Source: Sphingomonas sp. PR090111-T3T-6A (GTDB lineage Bacteria; Pseudomonadota; Alphaproteobacteria; Sphingomonadales; Sphingomonadaceae). From it: a stretch of DNA of 64,000 nt. The notes under the pieces were generated by a model. That model was not told where the DNA came from. It searched no databases and saw nothing but the letters and a program-made list of their open reading frames with translations. Positions within the stretch are counted from its first letter, which is position 1. Each line of letters opens with the position of its first letter. Positions 49,671 to 59,162 of the stretch are shown piece after piece. Location: the NCBI RefSeq assembly GCF_000383095.1, contig NZ_AORL01000021.1, positions 558,001-622,000 on the forward strand, read 5' to 3'. The position numbers and the translations under genes were made by a program.

Positions 49671-51092
49671 CTACTCTGCCGCCTCCGCTTCGGCTGGCCC
49701 GCCGAGCAATTCCGTTGCTGCGGGCACGCGGGCCAAAGTCTCGACCGGCGGTGCCGTCTCGATCTCGCGTCCGCCCGTTTCGATGTTGAGATCCCGGAAC
49801 TTCCGCCCCGTCACCAGCACGCGCGACTCAAAGGAGGACACGAAGCTGTTGTAGTTGTTCACCGCGGTCGACAGACCCGTGCCGACCTTGCGGAGATGCC
49901 CGGCAGCGGCCGAGAGACGATCGTACATCTCCTTGCCCAGCGCGCCGATCTGCCGCGCCTCCAGCGCCAGTTTCTCCTGCCGCCAAACCGCCGCCACCGT
50001 GCGCGCGATCGCCACGAGGTTGGTCGGCGTCGCCAGCAGCACGCGTCGTTCGAACGCATAATCCCAGAGCGTCGGATCATTTTCGAGCGCGGCGGCAAGG
50101 AAATGCTCGCCCGGCACGAACATGATCACGTAGTCCGGCGCGTCCTCGAACTGGTTCCAATAGGCCTTGGCGGCGAGCGTCGTGACATGCGCCTTCATCG
50201 CCGCCGAATGCGCCGCTAGATGCCGCGCGCGCTCCGTCTCCTCGATCGCGCCGAACGCGTCCTGATAGGCGTTGAGCGACACCTTCGCATCGATCACCAG
50301 CGCCCGCCCGCCGGGCACGCGGATGATCGCGTCGGGACGCATCCGCCCATCTTCGGTATCGACCGACACCTCGGTCGTGAAATCGGTATGTTCGACGAGG
50401 CCGCAGGTTTCCAGCACGTTGCGAAGCTGCTGCTCACCCCAGCGGCCGCGCGCCTTGGGCGCGGCACGGAGCGCATTGACCAGCTTCGCCGCTTCGCTGC
50501 GCACGGCCTCCTGCCCGTCCCGCATCGAACTGATCAGACCGGTGAGGTTGCCATAGGCCTCGGTCCGCTCCTTCTCGACGCGGGATACGCCTTCCTCATA
50601 ACGCTTGAGCGTCGCCTCGACCGGGTGAAGCAGGGCCTTCAGCCGTTCGCCGGACTTCTCCTCGGACTGGGCGAAGCGCTGGTCGGCACGCTCCAGAAAC
50701 GCCTTCTGCGCCTCGCCGAGCATCTTCTGGCCCACTTCGCTGAACTGCGCGGAGAGCATCTCCTTCGCCTCGCGCAACTCGACCAGCCGCGCCTCGAAGG
50801 CCTCGGCCCGCTCGCTCGCGGCAGCGCGCTCCGCAGCGAGAGAACGCTGCGCGGCGTCACGCTCGCGCGTTACCTCGTCCAACGTAGTGCGGAGAAGCCC
50901 AGCCGTTTTTGCGCGTTCCTCGGCTGCTGCGCGGGCCGTCTCCGCCTCGCGGGAGCGTGCGTCGAGTCGATCCCGCTCCGCCTTGAGGCCCGCGCCGGTG
51001 CGCGAACCCAGGAACCAGCCTATCCCCAGCCCGATGATCAATGCCATGCAAGCGACCAGAATGGCGACGACTGGGTTCACGCTTCCCTCCAC
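49671..51092 (-). CDS. rmuC: DNA recombination protein RmuC
   Basis: This 473-residue protein has an N-terminal transmembrane anchor (VVAILVACMALIIGLGIGWFLG), a long coiled coil (about residues 35-130) and a nuclease-like core with RWGEQQLRNVLETCGLVEH, MRPDAIIRVPGGRALVIDAKVSL and YVIMFVPGEHFLAAAL. RmuC limits inversions at repeats. It is 61 bases downstream of def on the same strand. The C-terminus is followed by the gene-free region. Confidence 0.94.
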   Translation of the reverse strand: MEGSVNPVVAILVACMALIIGLGIGWFLGSRTGAGLKAERDRLDARSREAETARAAAEERAKTAGLLRTTLDEVTRERDAAQRSLAAERAAASERAEAFEARLVELREAKEMLSAQFSEVGQKMLGEAQKAFLERADQRFAQSEEKSGERLKALLHPVEATLKRYEEGVSRVEKERTEAYGNLTGLISSMRDGQEAVRSEAAKLVNALRAAPKARGRWGEQQLRNVLETCGLVEHTDFTTEVSVDTEDGRMRPDAIIRVPGGRALVIDAKVSLNAYQDAFGAIEETERARHLAAHSAAMKAHVTTLAAKAYWNQFEDAPDYVIMFVPGEHFLAAALENDPTLWDYAFERRVLLATPTNLVAIARTVAAVWRQEKLALEARQIGALGKEMYDRLSAAAGHLRKVGTGLSTAVNNYNSFVSSFESRVLVTGRKFRDLNIETGGREIETAPPVETLARVPAATELLGGPAEAEAAE

Positions 51093-51153
51093 CGGAACGA
51101 AGCGCGAACGTAGCAGTGGTTTTCCTACGCCGCAAGCGCGCGGCGGGGCGTCT

Positions 51154-51675
51154 TCAGGCGGCGCGCTGCTGGCGGCGGAGCTTTTCCAGCTTCTTCAGGA
51201 CCATGTCGCGCTTCATGCGTGACAGATGGTCGGTGAAGACGATGCCGTTCAGATGGTCCACCTCGTGCTGGAGGCAGGTGGCCAGCAGCCCATCGAGAAC
51301 CTCGTCATGCTGCTTGCCCTCACGATCCTGCCATTTGGCGCGGATCGTCGAGGGGCGCTCGACGTCGGCGAACTGGTCCGGGATCGAGAGGCAACCTTCG
51401 GTGTAGACGGTCTTCTCCTCCGATGGCTCGGAGAATTCCGGGTTGATGAAGACGCGCGGGTTTTTCACGCCCTCGCCTTCTTCCTGGAGATCGATCACCA
51501 GAAGCCGCTTGGCCACGCCCACCTGGATCGCAGCCAAACCTATGCCGGGCGCGTCGTACATGGTCTCGAACATGTCGTCGATAAGCTGCTGAAGCTCCGC
51601 GTCGAACGTCTCGACCGGTTCCGAAATCTTGCGCAGGCGCGCGTCCGGGATCTCGATGATGGGAAGAATGGCCAT
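51154..51675 (-). CDS. def: peptide deformylase
   Basis: This 173-residue metalloenzyme removes the formyl group from new proteins. All three motifs are intact: GIGLAAIQVG, EGCLSIPD and QHEVDH, with the metal held by Cys and two His. Length is normal. It lies 54 bases after recR on the minus strand; fmt, which adds the opposing formyl group, lies 700 bases away on the other side of recR. Confidence 0.98.
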   Translation of the reverse strand: MAILPIIEIPDARLRKISEPVETFDAELQQLIDDMFETMYDAPGIGLAAIQVGVAKRLLVIDLQEEGEGVKNPRVFINPEFSEPSEEKTVYTEGCLSIPDQFADVERPSTIRAKWQDREGKQHDEVLDGLLATCLQHEVDHLNGIVFTDHLSRMKRDMVLKKLEKLRRQQRAA

Positions 51676-51729
51676 GGCGACGAGCTATGATCGACGCGCC
51701 CGTCCGTCAAGGCGAGCCTTTCGATCAGG

Positions 51730-52326
51730 CTAATCGATCGGCCGACGGGCACGCAGCGCCTGCGCCAGCGTGCCCTCGTCGAGATAGTCCAGTTCGCCCC
51801 CGACAGGCAGGCCATGGGCGAGGCGCGTCAGGCGTACTGGCAGGCCTTCCAGCCGCTCGGCGATGTAATGGGCAGTGGTCTGCCCTTCGAGCGTGGCGTT
51901 GGTGGCGAGGACGACCTCGTCGATGCCCCCGGCGCTGATCCGCGCGACGAGGCGATCGATACTTAGATCCTCCGGCCGCACCCCGTCGAGCGCCGAGAGC
52001 CGCCCGCCAAGGACATGGAATCGCCCCGGAAACAGTCGCGAGCGCTCCAGCGCCCAGAGATCGGCCACCTCCTCCACCACGCAGAGCGAGCGCTCGTCGC
52101 GGCGCGGATCGGCGCAGATCGAGCATGGGTCCGACGTGTCGACATTGCCGCAGACATGACAGGTGGACAGCCGCTCGTCGACCAGCTCCAGCGCGCGGAG
52201 CAGCGGCGTCAGCGCGGTTTCGCGCTTCTTGAGGAGGTGGAGGACGGCGCGACGGGCCGAACGGGGGCCGAGGCCGGGGAGCCGCGCAAGCGCCTGTGTC
52301 AGCGCGTCGATTTCGGGAGATGCCAT
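51730..52326 (-). CDS. recR: recombination mediator RecR
   Basis: This 198-residue protein, with RecO, loads RecA on gapped DNA. A helix-hairpin-helix ([14 protein letters not shown]) is followed by a zinc finger ([16 protein letters not shown]) and a Toprim domain ([14 protein letters not shown]), and the C-terminus is typical. I start at MASPEID; MLPMASP three codons earlier is also possible. dnaX and the YbaB-type gene, common neighbours elsewhere, are absent. It is divergent from fmt. Confidence 0.97.
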   Translation of the reverse strand: MASPEIDALTQALARLPGLGPRSARRAVLHLLKKRETALTPLLRALELVDERLSTCHVCGNVDTSDPCSICADPRRDERSLCVVEEVADLWALERSRLFPGRFHVLGGRLSALDGVRPEDLSIDRLVARISAGGIDEVVLATNATLEGQTTAHYIAERLEGLPVRLTRLAHGLPVGGELDYLDEGTLAQALRARRPID

Positions 52327-52380
52327 GGGAAGCATGGATATGGGCTTGCACTCCGCCTTGCCAAGCGCTTGTGAGGGCTC

Positions 52381-53286
52381 ATGCGCATTGCCTTCATGGG
52401 AACGCCCGATTTCGCCGTGCCGACGCTCGAAGCGCTGGCCGCTGCCGGGCACGACATCGCCGCCGTCTACACCCAGCCGCCACGTCGGGCCGGCCGGGGA
52501 AAGACGTTGCAGCCCTCGCCGGTCCATCGCCGGGCCGACGCGCTCGGGCTGGAGGTGCGGCATCCGCTGACGCTGCGCGATGCGGGCGAGCAGGCGGCGT
52601 TCGCGGCGCTCGGCCTCGATGTGGCGGTGGCGGCGGCCTATGGGCTGCTGCTCCCGGTGCCGATCCTGGAGGCGCCGCGGCTGGGGTGCATGAACGTGCA
52701 CGGCTCGCTCCTGCCCCGCTGGCGGGGGGCGGCACCGGTGCAGCGCTCGATCCTCGCGGGCGATGCGGAGACGGGCGTCATCATCATGCAGATGGAGAAG
52801 GGCCTCGATACCGGCCCGATGCTGCTGGAGGGCCGCACGCCCATCGACGGCAAGACCGCCGGCGATCTGTTCGCGGAGCTGGCCGATCTCGGCGCAGGGC
52901 TGATGGTGCGCGTGCTGGCAGATCCGTCCGCCTACCCGCCCCGCCCGCAGCCGGAGGATGGCGTCACCTACGCCGCCAAGATCGAGAAGGCCGAAGCCCG
53001 CCTCGACTTCTCGCACGACGCGGCGCAGGTCGAGCGGCAGGTCCGCGCGTTCAATCCGGCGCCGGGCGCCTTCTTCGAGCATGGCGGGGAGCGCATCCAG
53101 ATCCTTTCGGCCACGATCGAAGAGGGCAGCGGCGCGCCGGCGACGGTGCTGGATGACAGCCTCGCCATCGCCTGCGGCATGGGCTCGATCCGGCCGGATA
53201 TCGTCAAGCGCGCGGGGCGCGGCGCGATGGCGACAGCCGAACTGCTGCGCGGTTTTTCCATCCCGGCGGGGACTGTCCTCTCGTGA
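52381..53286 (+). CDS. fmt: methionyl-tRNA formyltransferase
   Basis: This 301-residue enzyme formylates initiator Met-tRNA. The N-terminal [19 protein letters not shown], the folate-site [21 protein letters not shown] with catalytic Asn and His, and DTGPMLLEG are canonical; an OB-like C-terminal domain follows. Its stop overlaps the truA start (GTGA). Confidence 0.98.
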   Translation: MRIAFMGTPDFAVPTLEALAAAGHDIAAVYTQPPRRAGRGKTLQPSPVHRRADALGLEVRHPLTLRDAGEQAAFAALGLDVAVAAAYGLLLPVPILEAPRLGCMNVHGSLLPRWRGAAPVQRSILAGDAETGVIIMQMEKGLDTGPMLLEGRTPIDGKTAGDLFAELADLGAGLMVRVLADPSAYPPRPQPEDGVTYAAKIEKAEARLDFSHDAAQVERQVRAFNPAPGAFFEHGGERIQILSATIEEGSGAPATVLDDSLAIACGMGSIRPDIVKRAGRGAMATAELLRGFSIPAGTVLS

Positions 53287-54023
53287 CGCGTTTCCGGCTG
53301 ACGGTGGAGTATGACGGCCGCCCCTTCATGGGCTGGCAGCGGCAAGCGCATGGCCCGAGCGTGCAGGAGACCATCGAGCGCGCCGCCCATCTCATCACCG
53401 GCGAGGAGGCAGCCGTCCACGCCGCCGGCCGTACCGACGCGGGCGTCCACGCGATGGGAATGGTCGCCCATATCGAGATCGAGAAGACTCTCACCCCTTT
53501 CCGCCTGATGGAGGCGCTCAATGCCCGGATGCGACCGGCTCCGGTCGCGATCCTCGCCTGCGAGGCGGTGCCGGACGATTGGCACGCGCGCTTCTCGTGC
53601 ATCGGCCGGCGCTACATCTACCGGATCGTGGATCGCCGCGCGCCGCTGGCCTTAGACGAAGGGAAGGCCTGGCGGGTCGCGCCGCCGCTCGATGTCGAGG
53701 CGATGCACGAGGCGGCGCAGCGGCTGGTCGGCCTGCACGACTTCACAACCTTCCGCTCCGCCCACTGCCAGTCGGCGAGCCCGGTCAAGACGCTCGACCG
53801 GCTCGACGTTCGGCGGGTGAGCGGCGGGATCGAGATCGAGGCGGCGGCACGGTCCTTCCTCCACCATCAGGTGCGCTCGATGGTCGGCTGCCTCGCGCTG
53901 GTCGGTCAGGGCAAGTGGACGCCCGACGATGTGAGCGCCGCGCTGGAGGCGAAGGATCGCGGCGAACTCGGCCTCAATGCGCCGCCCGACGGCCTTTATT
54001 TCGTGGAAGCGGTCTACCCATGA
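53283..54023 (+). CDS. truA: tRNA pseudouridine(38-40) synthase
   Basis: This 246-residue enzyme isomerises uridines in the anticodon arm. The catalytic Asp is in [21 protein letters not shown] and [14 protein letters not shown] are also typical. It uses a GTG start coupled to fmt by a 4-base overlap. The DoxX gene follows after 44 bases. Confidence 0.97.
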   Translation: MTRFRLTVEYDGRPFMGWQRQAHGPSVQETIERAAHLITGEEAAVHAAGRTDAGVHAMGMVAHIEIEKTLTPFRLMEALNARMRPAPVAILACEAVPDDWHARFSCIGRRYIYRIVDRRAPLALDEGKAWRVAPPLDVEAMHEAAQRLVGLHDFTTFRSAHCQSASPVKTLDRLDVRRVSGGIEIEAAARSFLHHQVRSMVGCLALVGQGKWTPDDVSAALEAKDRGELGLNAPPDGLYFVEAVYP

Positions 54024-54067
54024 CGGGCGCGGCGTAACCAACGCCCCGGCCCTCACGTAGGAAAGGC

Positions 54068-54550
54068 ATGATACAGAGCCTTTCCGTCCTTCTCGGCCGC
54101 CTTTATTTTCGAACCGACGCCACATGGGCCGCGCTGCCATTGCGGCTGATCGTCGGCTATGGCTTCATGGAACATGGCTATGCCAAGCTCGCCCGTGGCC
54201 CGGATGCCTTCACGGGCATTCTCCATGCGCTGGGCATGCCCTTCGCTCCTCTGCTCGGGTGGGGAACGATCCTGATCGAGCTGTTCGGCGGGTTCGCGAT
54301 CCTTGTCGGCGCGCTCATGCCCGTCGCGAGCATTCCGATGGCGGCCGTGCTGCTGGTTGCGATCGTCACCGTCCACATCCCCAACGGTTTCAGCTCCATC
54401 AAGCTGATGTCGGTGGATGCACGCGGCGCCCATTTCGGGCAGCCGGGCTATGAAACCGATCTTCTCTATCTGGCAGCGCTGGCGTCACTGGTGATGAGCG
54501 GGCCCGGCCGATGGTCCGTGGACAGCCTGCTTCTTCGCCGTCGCCGCTAG
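54068..54550 (+). CDS. DoxX family membrane protein
   Basis: This 160-residue protein has about four transmembrane segments, with the family-typical RLIVGYGFMEHGYAKLARGP, then LLGWGTILIELFGGFAILVGA and MAAVLLVAIVTVHIPNGF. DoxX proteins are small membrane proteins linked in some bacteria to redox or stress functions; the role here is unknown. It ends in a basic LLLRRRR. Its stop overlaps the stop of the convergent amidotransferase gene (CTAG, 54547-54550). Confidence 0.88.
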   Translation: MIQSLSVLLGRLYFRTDATWAALPLRLIVGYGFMEHGYAKLARGPDAFTGILHALGMPFAPLLGWGTILIELFGGFAILVGALMPVASIPMAAVLLVAIVTVHIPNGFSSIKLMSVDARGAHFGQPGYETDLLYLAALASLVMSGPGRWSVDSLLLRRRR

Positions 54551-56442
54551 ACGCCGAACAGTCGCGTCAAAGACTTGTCGAGCATCAGGAGCTGCCACAG
54601 CAGCCGGCCATGATCGCTGCGACCGGAGCGATGCTCATGCGCGACGCGGGCGAGTTCGTCCGGGCGGAACCAGCCGGTCGCCGCCAGCGCGGCACCACGG
54701 GCGATCCGCTCCGCCTCGCCCGCCAGCGGCCCACGGAACCACTGCGCAATCGGGGTGACGAAGCCCATCTTGGTGCGATGCAGGATCTCCTCCGGCAGAT
54801 AGGAGCGCATGGCGTGCTTCATCAGCCATTTGCCCTGCCCGCCGCGCAGCCGCATCGCCATCGGCAACGAGGCCTGGAACTGCACGAGCCCGTGATCGAG
54901 CAGCGGCTCTCGCGCCTCCAGTCCGACCGCCATGCTGGTCCGGTCCACCTTGGTGAGGATGTCGCCCGGCAGCCATATCTTGAGATCGGCATATTGCGCC
55001 CGGCCCAGCCAGTCCGCAGCGGGCGCCTCGCGCATCGCCTGCTCGATCCGCGCCTCGGCACGATGGCCGCCCAGCGCCTGCATCGCCTCCGGCGTGAACA
55101 GCCGCGCGCGCATCTCGGGTGAGGTGAAGCCCATCGCCCGCGCGTAGGCCTCCTCGGGCGAGCGCGCGAGCGCCTGGAAGGTCGTCTTGGCGCGGAGCGG
55201 GCGCGGCGCCCAGTCCGCCTTGGGATAGGCTCGACCAAGCGCCCCGAACACACGCTCGCGCATCTGTGTCGAGAAGAGCGCCCGTGCCCGGTTCTCCGCC
55301 ACGAAGAAGCGATGGCGGCGATATCCGGCCAGCGCCTCGTCCGCGCCATCGCCCGAAAGCGCGACCGTCACCTTCTCGCGCGCCAGCTCGCAGACCCGGT
55401 AAGTCGGCAGCGCGGAGGCATCGGCGAAAGGCTCGTCGAAGGCTCCGACCAGCGTATCGATCAGTCCGAAATCGTCGGGCGACACGATCCATTCGCGATG
55501 ATGGGTGGCGAAGCGCTCCGCCACCAGCCGCGCATGGGCGGTCTCGTCCAGATCGGGCACGTCGAAGCCGATCGAACAGGTCTCGACCGCCGTCCGGCTC
55601 GCCTCCGCCATCAGCGCGACGACGCTGGAACTGTCCACGCCACCCGAGAGGAAAGCGCCGAGCGGCACGTCCGCCACCATCCGCGAGCGCACTGCGCGGC
55701 GCATATGGTCGGCGAGCTGCACCTCCAGATCGCGCACCGAACCTTTGGCGTCGGCGGTGAAAACGACATCCCACCAGCGGCGAGGCTGAGGCAGCGGATG
55801 CCGCCGCCGCAGAGTCAGGTGATGGCCCGCCGGCAGTTTCTTCACGCCCGCGACCATGCAGGCGTCGTCCGGCACATAGCCAAGCCCGAGAAAATCCTCG
55901 ACCGCCGAGAGGTCCGGCGCCCGGCGCAGACGAGGGTGGGCCAGCAGCGCCTTCAGCTCCGATCCGAACAGCACCGCGCCGTCCGAAAGCTCCGTGTAGA
56001 AGAGCGGCTTCACGCCCAGCCGGTCACGCGCGAGGAAGAGGCTCTGCTGCTCGGCGTCGAATAGCGCGAAGGCGAACATGCCCGTGAAACGATCGAGGCA
56101 GTCCGCTCCCCAGCGGCGCCAGCCGTGGAGGATCACCTCGGTGTCGCTGTGCGTGCGGAACTCCGCACCCCACCGCTCCAAATCGACGCGCAGTTCGCGG
56201 TAATTATAAATCTCGCCGTTGAAGACGACGACCAGCCGGCCGTCCGCCGACATCATCGGCTGGTCGCCACCGGCCAGGTCGATGATCGACAGACGCCGAT
56301 GGCCCAGCCCCACGCCGGGCGCGGTCCAGATGCCCTCCCCGTCCGGCCCGCGATGCGCGATCGCGTCGATCATGGTGCGGACGCGCGCCGGGTCCACCGG
56401 CTTGGGCGTATCGAGATGGAAGATGCCGGCAATACCGCACAT
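54547..56442 (-). CDS. XrtA-system asparagine-synthase-like amidotransferase
   Basis: This 631-residue protein has an N-terminal class II glutaminase domain (nucleophile Cys2 in MCGIAGIF, RGPDGEG, FNGEIYN) and a C-terminal ATP-pyrophosphatase/asparagine synthase domain (GAFLSGGVDSSSVVALM, LSGDGADEALAGY). It follows exosortase A by 6 bases, matching the amidotransferase characteristic of XrtA loci, thought to amidate a sugar or precursor of the exported polymer. It is the last gene of the locus on this strand. Confidence 0.92.
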   Translation of the reverse strand: MCGIAGIFHLDTPKPVDPARVRTMIDAIAHRGPDGEGIWTAPGVGLGHRRLSIIDLAGGDQPMMSADGRLVVVFNGEIYNYRELRVDLERWGAEFRTHSDTEVILHGWRRWGADCLDRFTGMFAFALFDAEQQSLFLARDRLGVKPLFYTELSDGAVLFGSELKALLAHPRLRRAPDLSAVEDFLGLGYVPDDACMVAGVKKLPAGHHLTLRRRHPLPQPRRWWDVVFTADAKGSVRDLEVQLADHMRRAVRSRMVADVPLGAFLSGGVDSSSVVALMAEASRTAVETCSIGFDVPDLDETAHARLVAERFATHHREWIVSPDDFGLIDTLVGAFDEPFADASALPTYRVCELAREKVTVALSGDGADEALAGYRRHRFFVAENRARALFSTQMRERVFGALGRAYPKADWAPRPLRAKTTFQALARSPEEAYARAMGFTSPEMRARLFTPEAMQALGGHRAEARIEQAMREAPAADWLGRAQYADLKIWLPGDILTKVDRTSMAVGLEAREPLLDHGLVQFQASLPMAMRLRGGQGKWLMKHAMRSYLPEEILHRTKMGFVTPIAQWFRGPLAGEAERIARGAALAATGWFRPDELARVAHEHRSGRSDHGRLLWQLLMLDKSLTRLFGV

Positions 56443-56448
56443 GGAGGT

Positions 56449-57978
56449 TCAGCGCCCCGCCGCGATCTGGTCGATCGCCTTGTCTGCCGGGCCGAGCGCG
56501 CTCAGGAAACGCTCGATCGCCGCGCGCCCGCCGCGCCGGTCCTCCGACGAAACGAGCAAGGCCGCGGCCCGCTGGCTGCCGCCCAGCAGATGATGACGCA
56601 ACGTCTCCAGCTTCACCCGCGCGGCACTCCCCGTCTCCATGGCGCCGACCGTATAGAAGCTGAGGACGGTCCGCGATACGGCTCCGGGCGCAACGATCCG
56701 CTCCGCCTGCGCACCTGGAGGCGCCGGCAGGTTCGCGGCCCAGGACCACACGCCGTCCGGGTCGACCGCCCCGTGCCCATAGCCGACCAGCGATCGCCCA
56801 CGCTCCTGCGTGGCATAGAGCGCGACCGCGAGATCGACCTCCGCCCCCATCGCATCGCGATAGCGGGCGAGGAGGAGGCGATCCGCGCCGTCGAAACGCG
56901 GCTTCCATGGGGTTCCATCCGTGGCGGCGATCCGCGTCCAGCCCGCCACCTCCGGAAGATGGGCAGACGCCGGGATCGGCCGGGCACCGGAGCGGATCGC
57001 CGCCGCACTCCAGAGCGGAGCCACCGCCGCCGCCGCGAGCACCGCCAGCGCCGCGACCAGAAGCGGCAGCGCCGAGCGCTGCTTCTCCGCCTGGGCGAGG
57101 ACAGTGGACCTGTCGACGGGCGGCGCGTCGGCCGGCTTGTCGAAGAAGCGCCAGCCAATGGCCAGCACGATCAGGATCACGATGGCGAAGAATATCCAGC
57201 CATAGACGATATGGTCGAAGCTGCCCGCCGCCGCCGCGCCTTTATATTGGGCGACCCAGATCGTCCCGAACGCCCGGATGCCGTTCGCGAGCACCGGAGC
57301 GACGGCCGCGAGCAGCAGGAACACCGCACGCCGACGCCAGCTCCGGAAACCGAGGTGGGCGACCAGCACGCCCAGCGCCATCATCGCGATCAGGAACTTG
57401 GCGCCCGAACAGGCCTCCGCCACCTTGAACCAGCCGCCAGGCGTCGTGATGAACACGCCGTCCAGATGGGCCCGCACATGCACCACGTCGAGCAGCACCA
57501 TGCAAATCCGCGCCGTCAGCGTCTGAAGCGGAGGAACCAGCATGTCGCCGGCCGGCACGAGGAAGAGCGCGTAGAAAAGCGGAAACAGCAGGGCCGCGAC
57601 GGCCCCCCGCCCGAGCAACGTCGCCACCGCGCCCTGTATCATCACCACCAGCGCGAGATGCCGCACGACCGCGACGCCCGCCGCTTCACCCAGCAGCCAG
57701 CCGAACGCTCCCGCCGCCACCCAGAGCAGAGGCAAAGCCCATGACCTCGGCCGAACCTCCGCCAGCACCGGGAGACGCTGCCATACCAGCCAGCCGACGA
57801 TCGGCAGGATGACGAGGCAATGCTCATAGGTGCTGCTGGTCCACCAGATCGCGGCGACATCCCTTGCGTCGCGGGCGAACAGGGCCAGCAGCGCTGCCAC
57901 GACGACGCACAGTCCGGCTGCATGGCTCCGCCATCCGCCGACAGACGCGCGGACGCCGGGCGTGATCGTCGCCTCCAT
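56449..57978 (-). CDS. xrtA: exosortase A with EpsI-like C-terminal domain
   Basis: This protein of about 509 residues has roughly eight transmembrane helices in its first ~285 residues. The exosortase triad is intact: Cys190 in AEACSGAKF, Arg235 in ANGIRAFGTI and His256 in FDHIVYGW. The last ~200 residues form an EpsI-like extracytoplasmic domain (GWTRIAATDGTPWKPRFDGADR onwards). Exosortases cleave PEP-CTERM proteins at the inner membrane. I start at MEATITPG, two bases after the glycosyltransferase stop; an in-frame extension of 17 codons exists. It lies within a tightly packed EPS operon. Confidence 0.94.
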   Translation of the reverse strand: MEATITPGVRASVGGWRSHAAGLCVVVAALLALFARDARDVAAIWWTSSTYEHCLVILPIVGWLVWQRLPVLAEVRPRSWALPLLWVAAGAFGWLLGEAAGVAVVRHLALVVMIQGAVATLLGRGAVAALLFPLFYALFLVPAGDMLVPPLQTLTARICMVLLDVVHVRAHLDGVFITTPGGWFKVAEACSGAKFLIAMMALGVLVAHLGFRSWRRRAVFLLLAAVAPVLANGIRAFGTIWVAQYKGAAAAGSFDHIVYGWIFFAIVILIVLAIGWRFFDKPADAPPVDRSTVLAQAEKQRSALPLLVAALAVLAAAAVAPLWSAAAIRSGARPIPASAHLPEVAGWTRIAATDGTPWKPRFDGADRLLLARYRDAMGAEVDLAVALYATQERGRSLVGYGHGAVDPDGVWSWAANLPAPPGAQAERIVAPGAVSRTVLSFYTVGAMETGSAARVKLETLRHHLLGGSQRAAALLVSSEDRRGGRAAIERFLSALGPADKAIDQIAAGR

Positions 57979-57980
57979 GG

Positions 57981-59159
57981 TCACACCCGCTCCAGAAGAT
58001 CGTCGAGTGGCGCAAGACGCGCCTGCCACGCATAACGTGCCTCGACACGCGCGCGGGCCGCCGCGCCAAGCGCTTCCGCCCGCGCCGGATCGCCCAGCAG
58101 CGCGAGCACCGCCTCCACCTCCGCGCGCGGGCCGTCCGCCACAATGAGATCACGACCGGGCATGGCGTCGATCCCTTCGAACGCCTGCGGGCTCGCGACG
58201 ATCGGGCGGCCCATCGCCATCGCCTCCAGCACCTTGTTCTGCACGCCTCGCGCGATCCGCAACGGCGCGACGACGACATCCGCCTGTGTCAACCACGGCC
58301 GCACATCGGGAACTTCGCCCGTCACCTCGACGCCGTCCCTGCCACCAAGCGCCGACAGTCGCGCATCCGGCTTGCGCCCGACGATGGCAAAGCGCGCGTC
58401 CGGGTGGCGGGCACGGATCGACGGCATGGCATCCCGCGCGAAGCCCGCCGCCGCCTCGATATTGGGCGGATAATCCATCTGCCCGGTGAAGACGATGAGC
58501 GGCGCCTTCCCAGCCTGATGCGGCGCGGGCTGGTAGCGATCGAGGTCGATGCCATTCTCCAGCGCCAGCACGCGCGTGTCCGGCAGACCGGTCCGATCGC
58601 GGAAGAGCGCGGCCTCGGCGTCGCTCACGAACAGAGAGACGGCCGCCCGCGCCGCCACCTCCCGCTCGAAGGCGAACAGGCGCTCGGCCTCGCGCTTCCA
58701 CACCCAGCGCATCGGTCCTTGTGCAGCGGCGGCGTAGGCCGCGAACTTCTCCGAATCCATGTCGACGAAGTCCATCGCGAAGGGCCGCCCCGCCGGCGCA
58801 TATTGAGCCATCTGGCCGGAGAAGATGTAGGCACCGTCGATGGGCTCTTCCGCCGTCACGGTCCCGACGAAGCGCATCATCGCCGGGCTTGCAAAGGCTG
58901 CGACCGAGATTGCCTGCCCCTTCACGAACCCGACCGCAGCCGCAGCCGCTCTCGATCGCTGGCGCCGCTCGACATGGAGACGACCGATCATCGGCCGAAG
59001 CGCCTCGGCTGCCGCAACATCCGCCTCGTCGTCCGCAAAGGTGGCGAGATGGACGCGATGCCTCTCGGTCAGATGCTTGAGGATGTTGTAGGAGCGAATC
59101 TTGTCGCCCCGATCGGGCGGAAACGGAACGCGGTGCGCAAGGAACAGCAGGTCGCTCAT
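57981..59159 (-). CDS. XrtA-associated glycosyltransferase (GT4 type)
   Basis: This 392-residue GT-B glycosyltransferase begins with the typical LLFLAHRVPFPPDRGDKIRSYNIL. Later come FTGQMDYPPNIEAA, FAIVGRKPDARL and the donor-site PLRIARGVQNKVLEAMAMGRPIVAS. It matches the TIGR03087-type enzymes tied to PEP-CTERM/XrtA loci. It should add a sugar to the lipid-linked exopolysaccharide precursor in the cytoplasm. It lies 3 bases after the FemAB gene and 2 bases before xrtA. The donor sugar is unknown. Confidence 0.92.
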   Translation of the reverse strand: MSDLLFLAHRVPFPPDRGDKIRSYNILKHLTERHRVHLATFADDEADVAAAEALRPMIGRLHVERRQRSRAAAAAVGFVKGQAISVAAFASPAMMRFVGTVTAEEPIDGAYIFSGQMAQYAPAGRPFAMDFVDMDSEKFAAYAAAAQGPMRWVWKREAERLFAFEREVAARAAVSLFVSDAEAALFRDRTGLPDTRVLALENGIDLDRYQPAPHQAGKAPLIVFTGQMDYPPNIEAAAGFARDAMPSIRARHPDARFAIVGRKPDARLSALGGRDGVEVTGEVPDVRPWLTQADVVVAPLRIARGVQNKVLEAMAMGRPIVASPQAFEGIDAMPGRDLIVADGPRAEVEAVLALLGDPARAEALGAAARARVEARYAWQARLAPLDDLLERV

Positions 59160-59162
59160 CGC

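Noticed and set aside
49448-49789. Open frame of 113 codons running from the gene-free gap into the rmuC 3' end
   Set aside because: No ribosome-binding site, overlaps rmuC on the other strand, and has Arg/Pro-rich shadow composition.
54490-54550. Basic C-terminus of the DoxX protein next to the exosortase locus as a PEP-CTERM signal
   Set aside because: There is no VPEP motif and no sorting-type transmembrane helix before the RRRR; it is the normal end of a four-helix DoxX protein.
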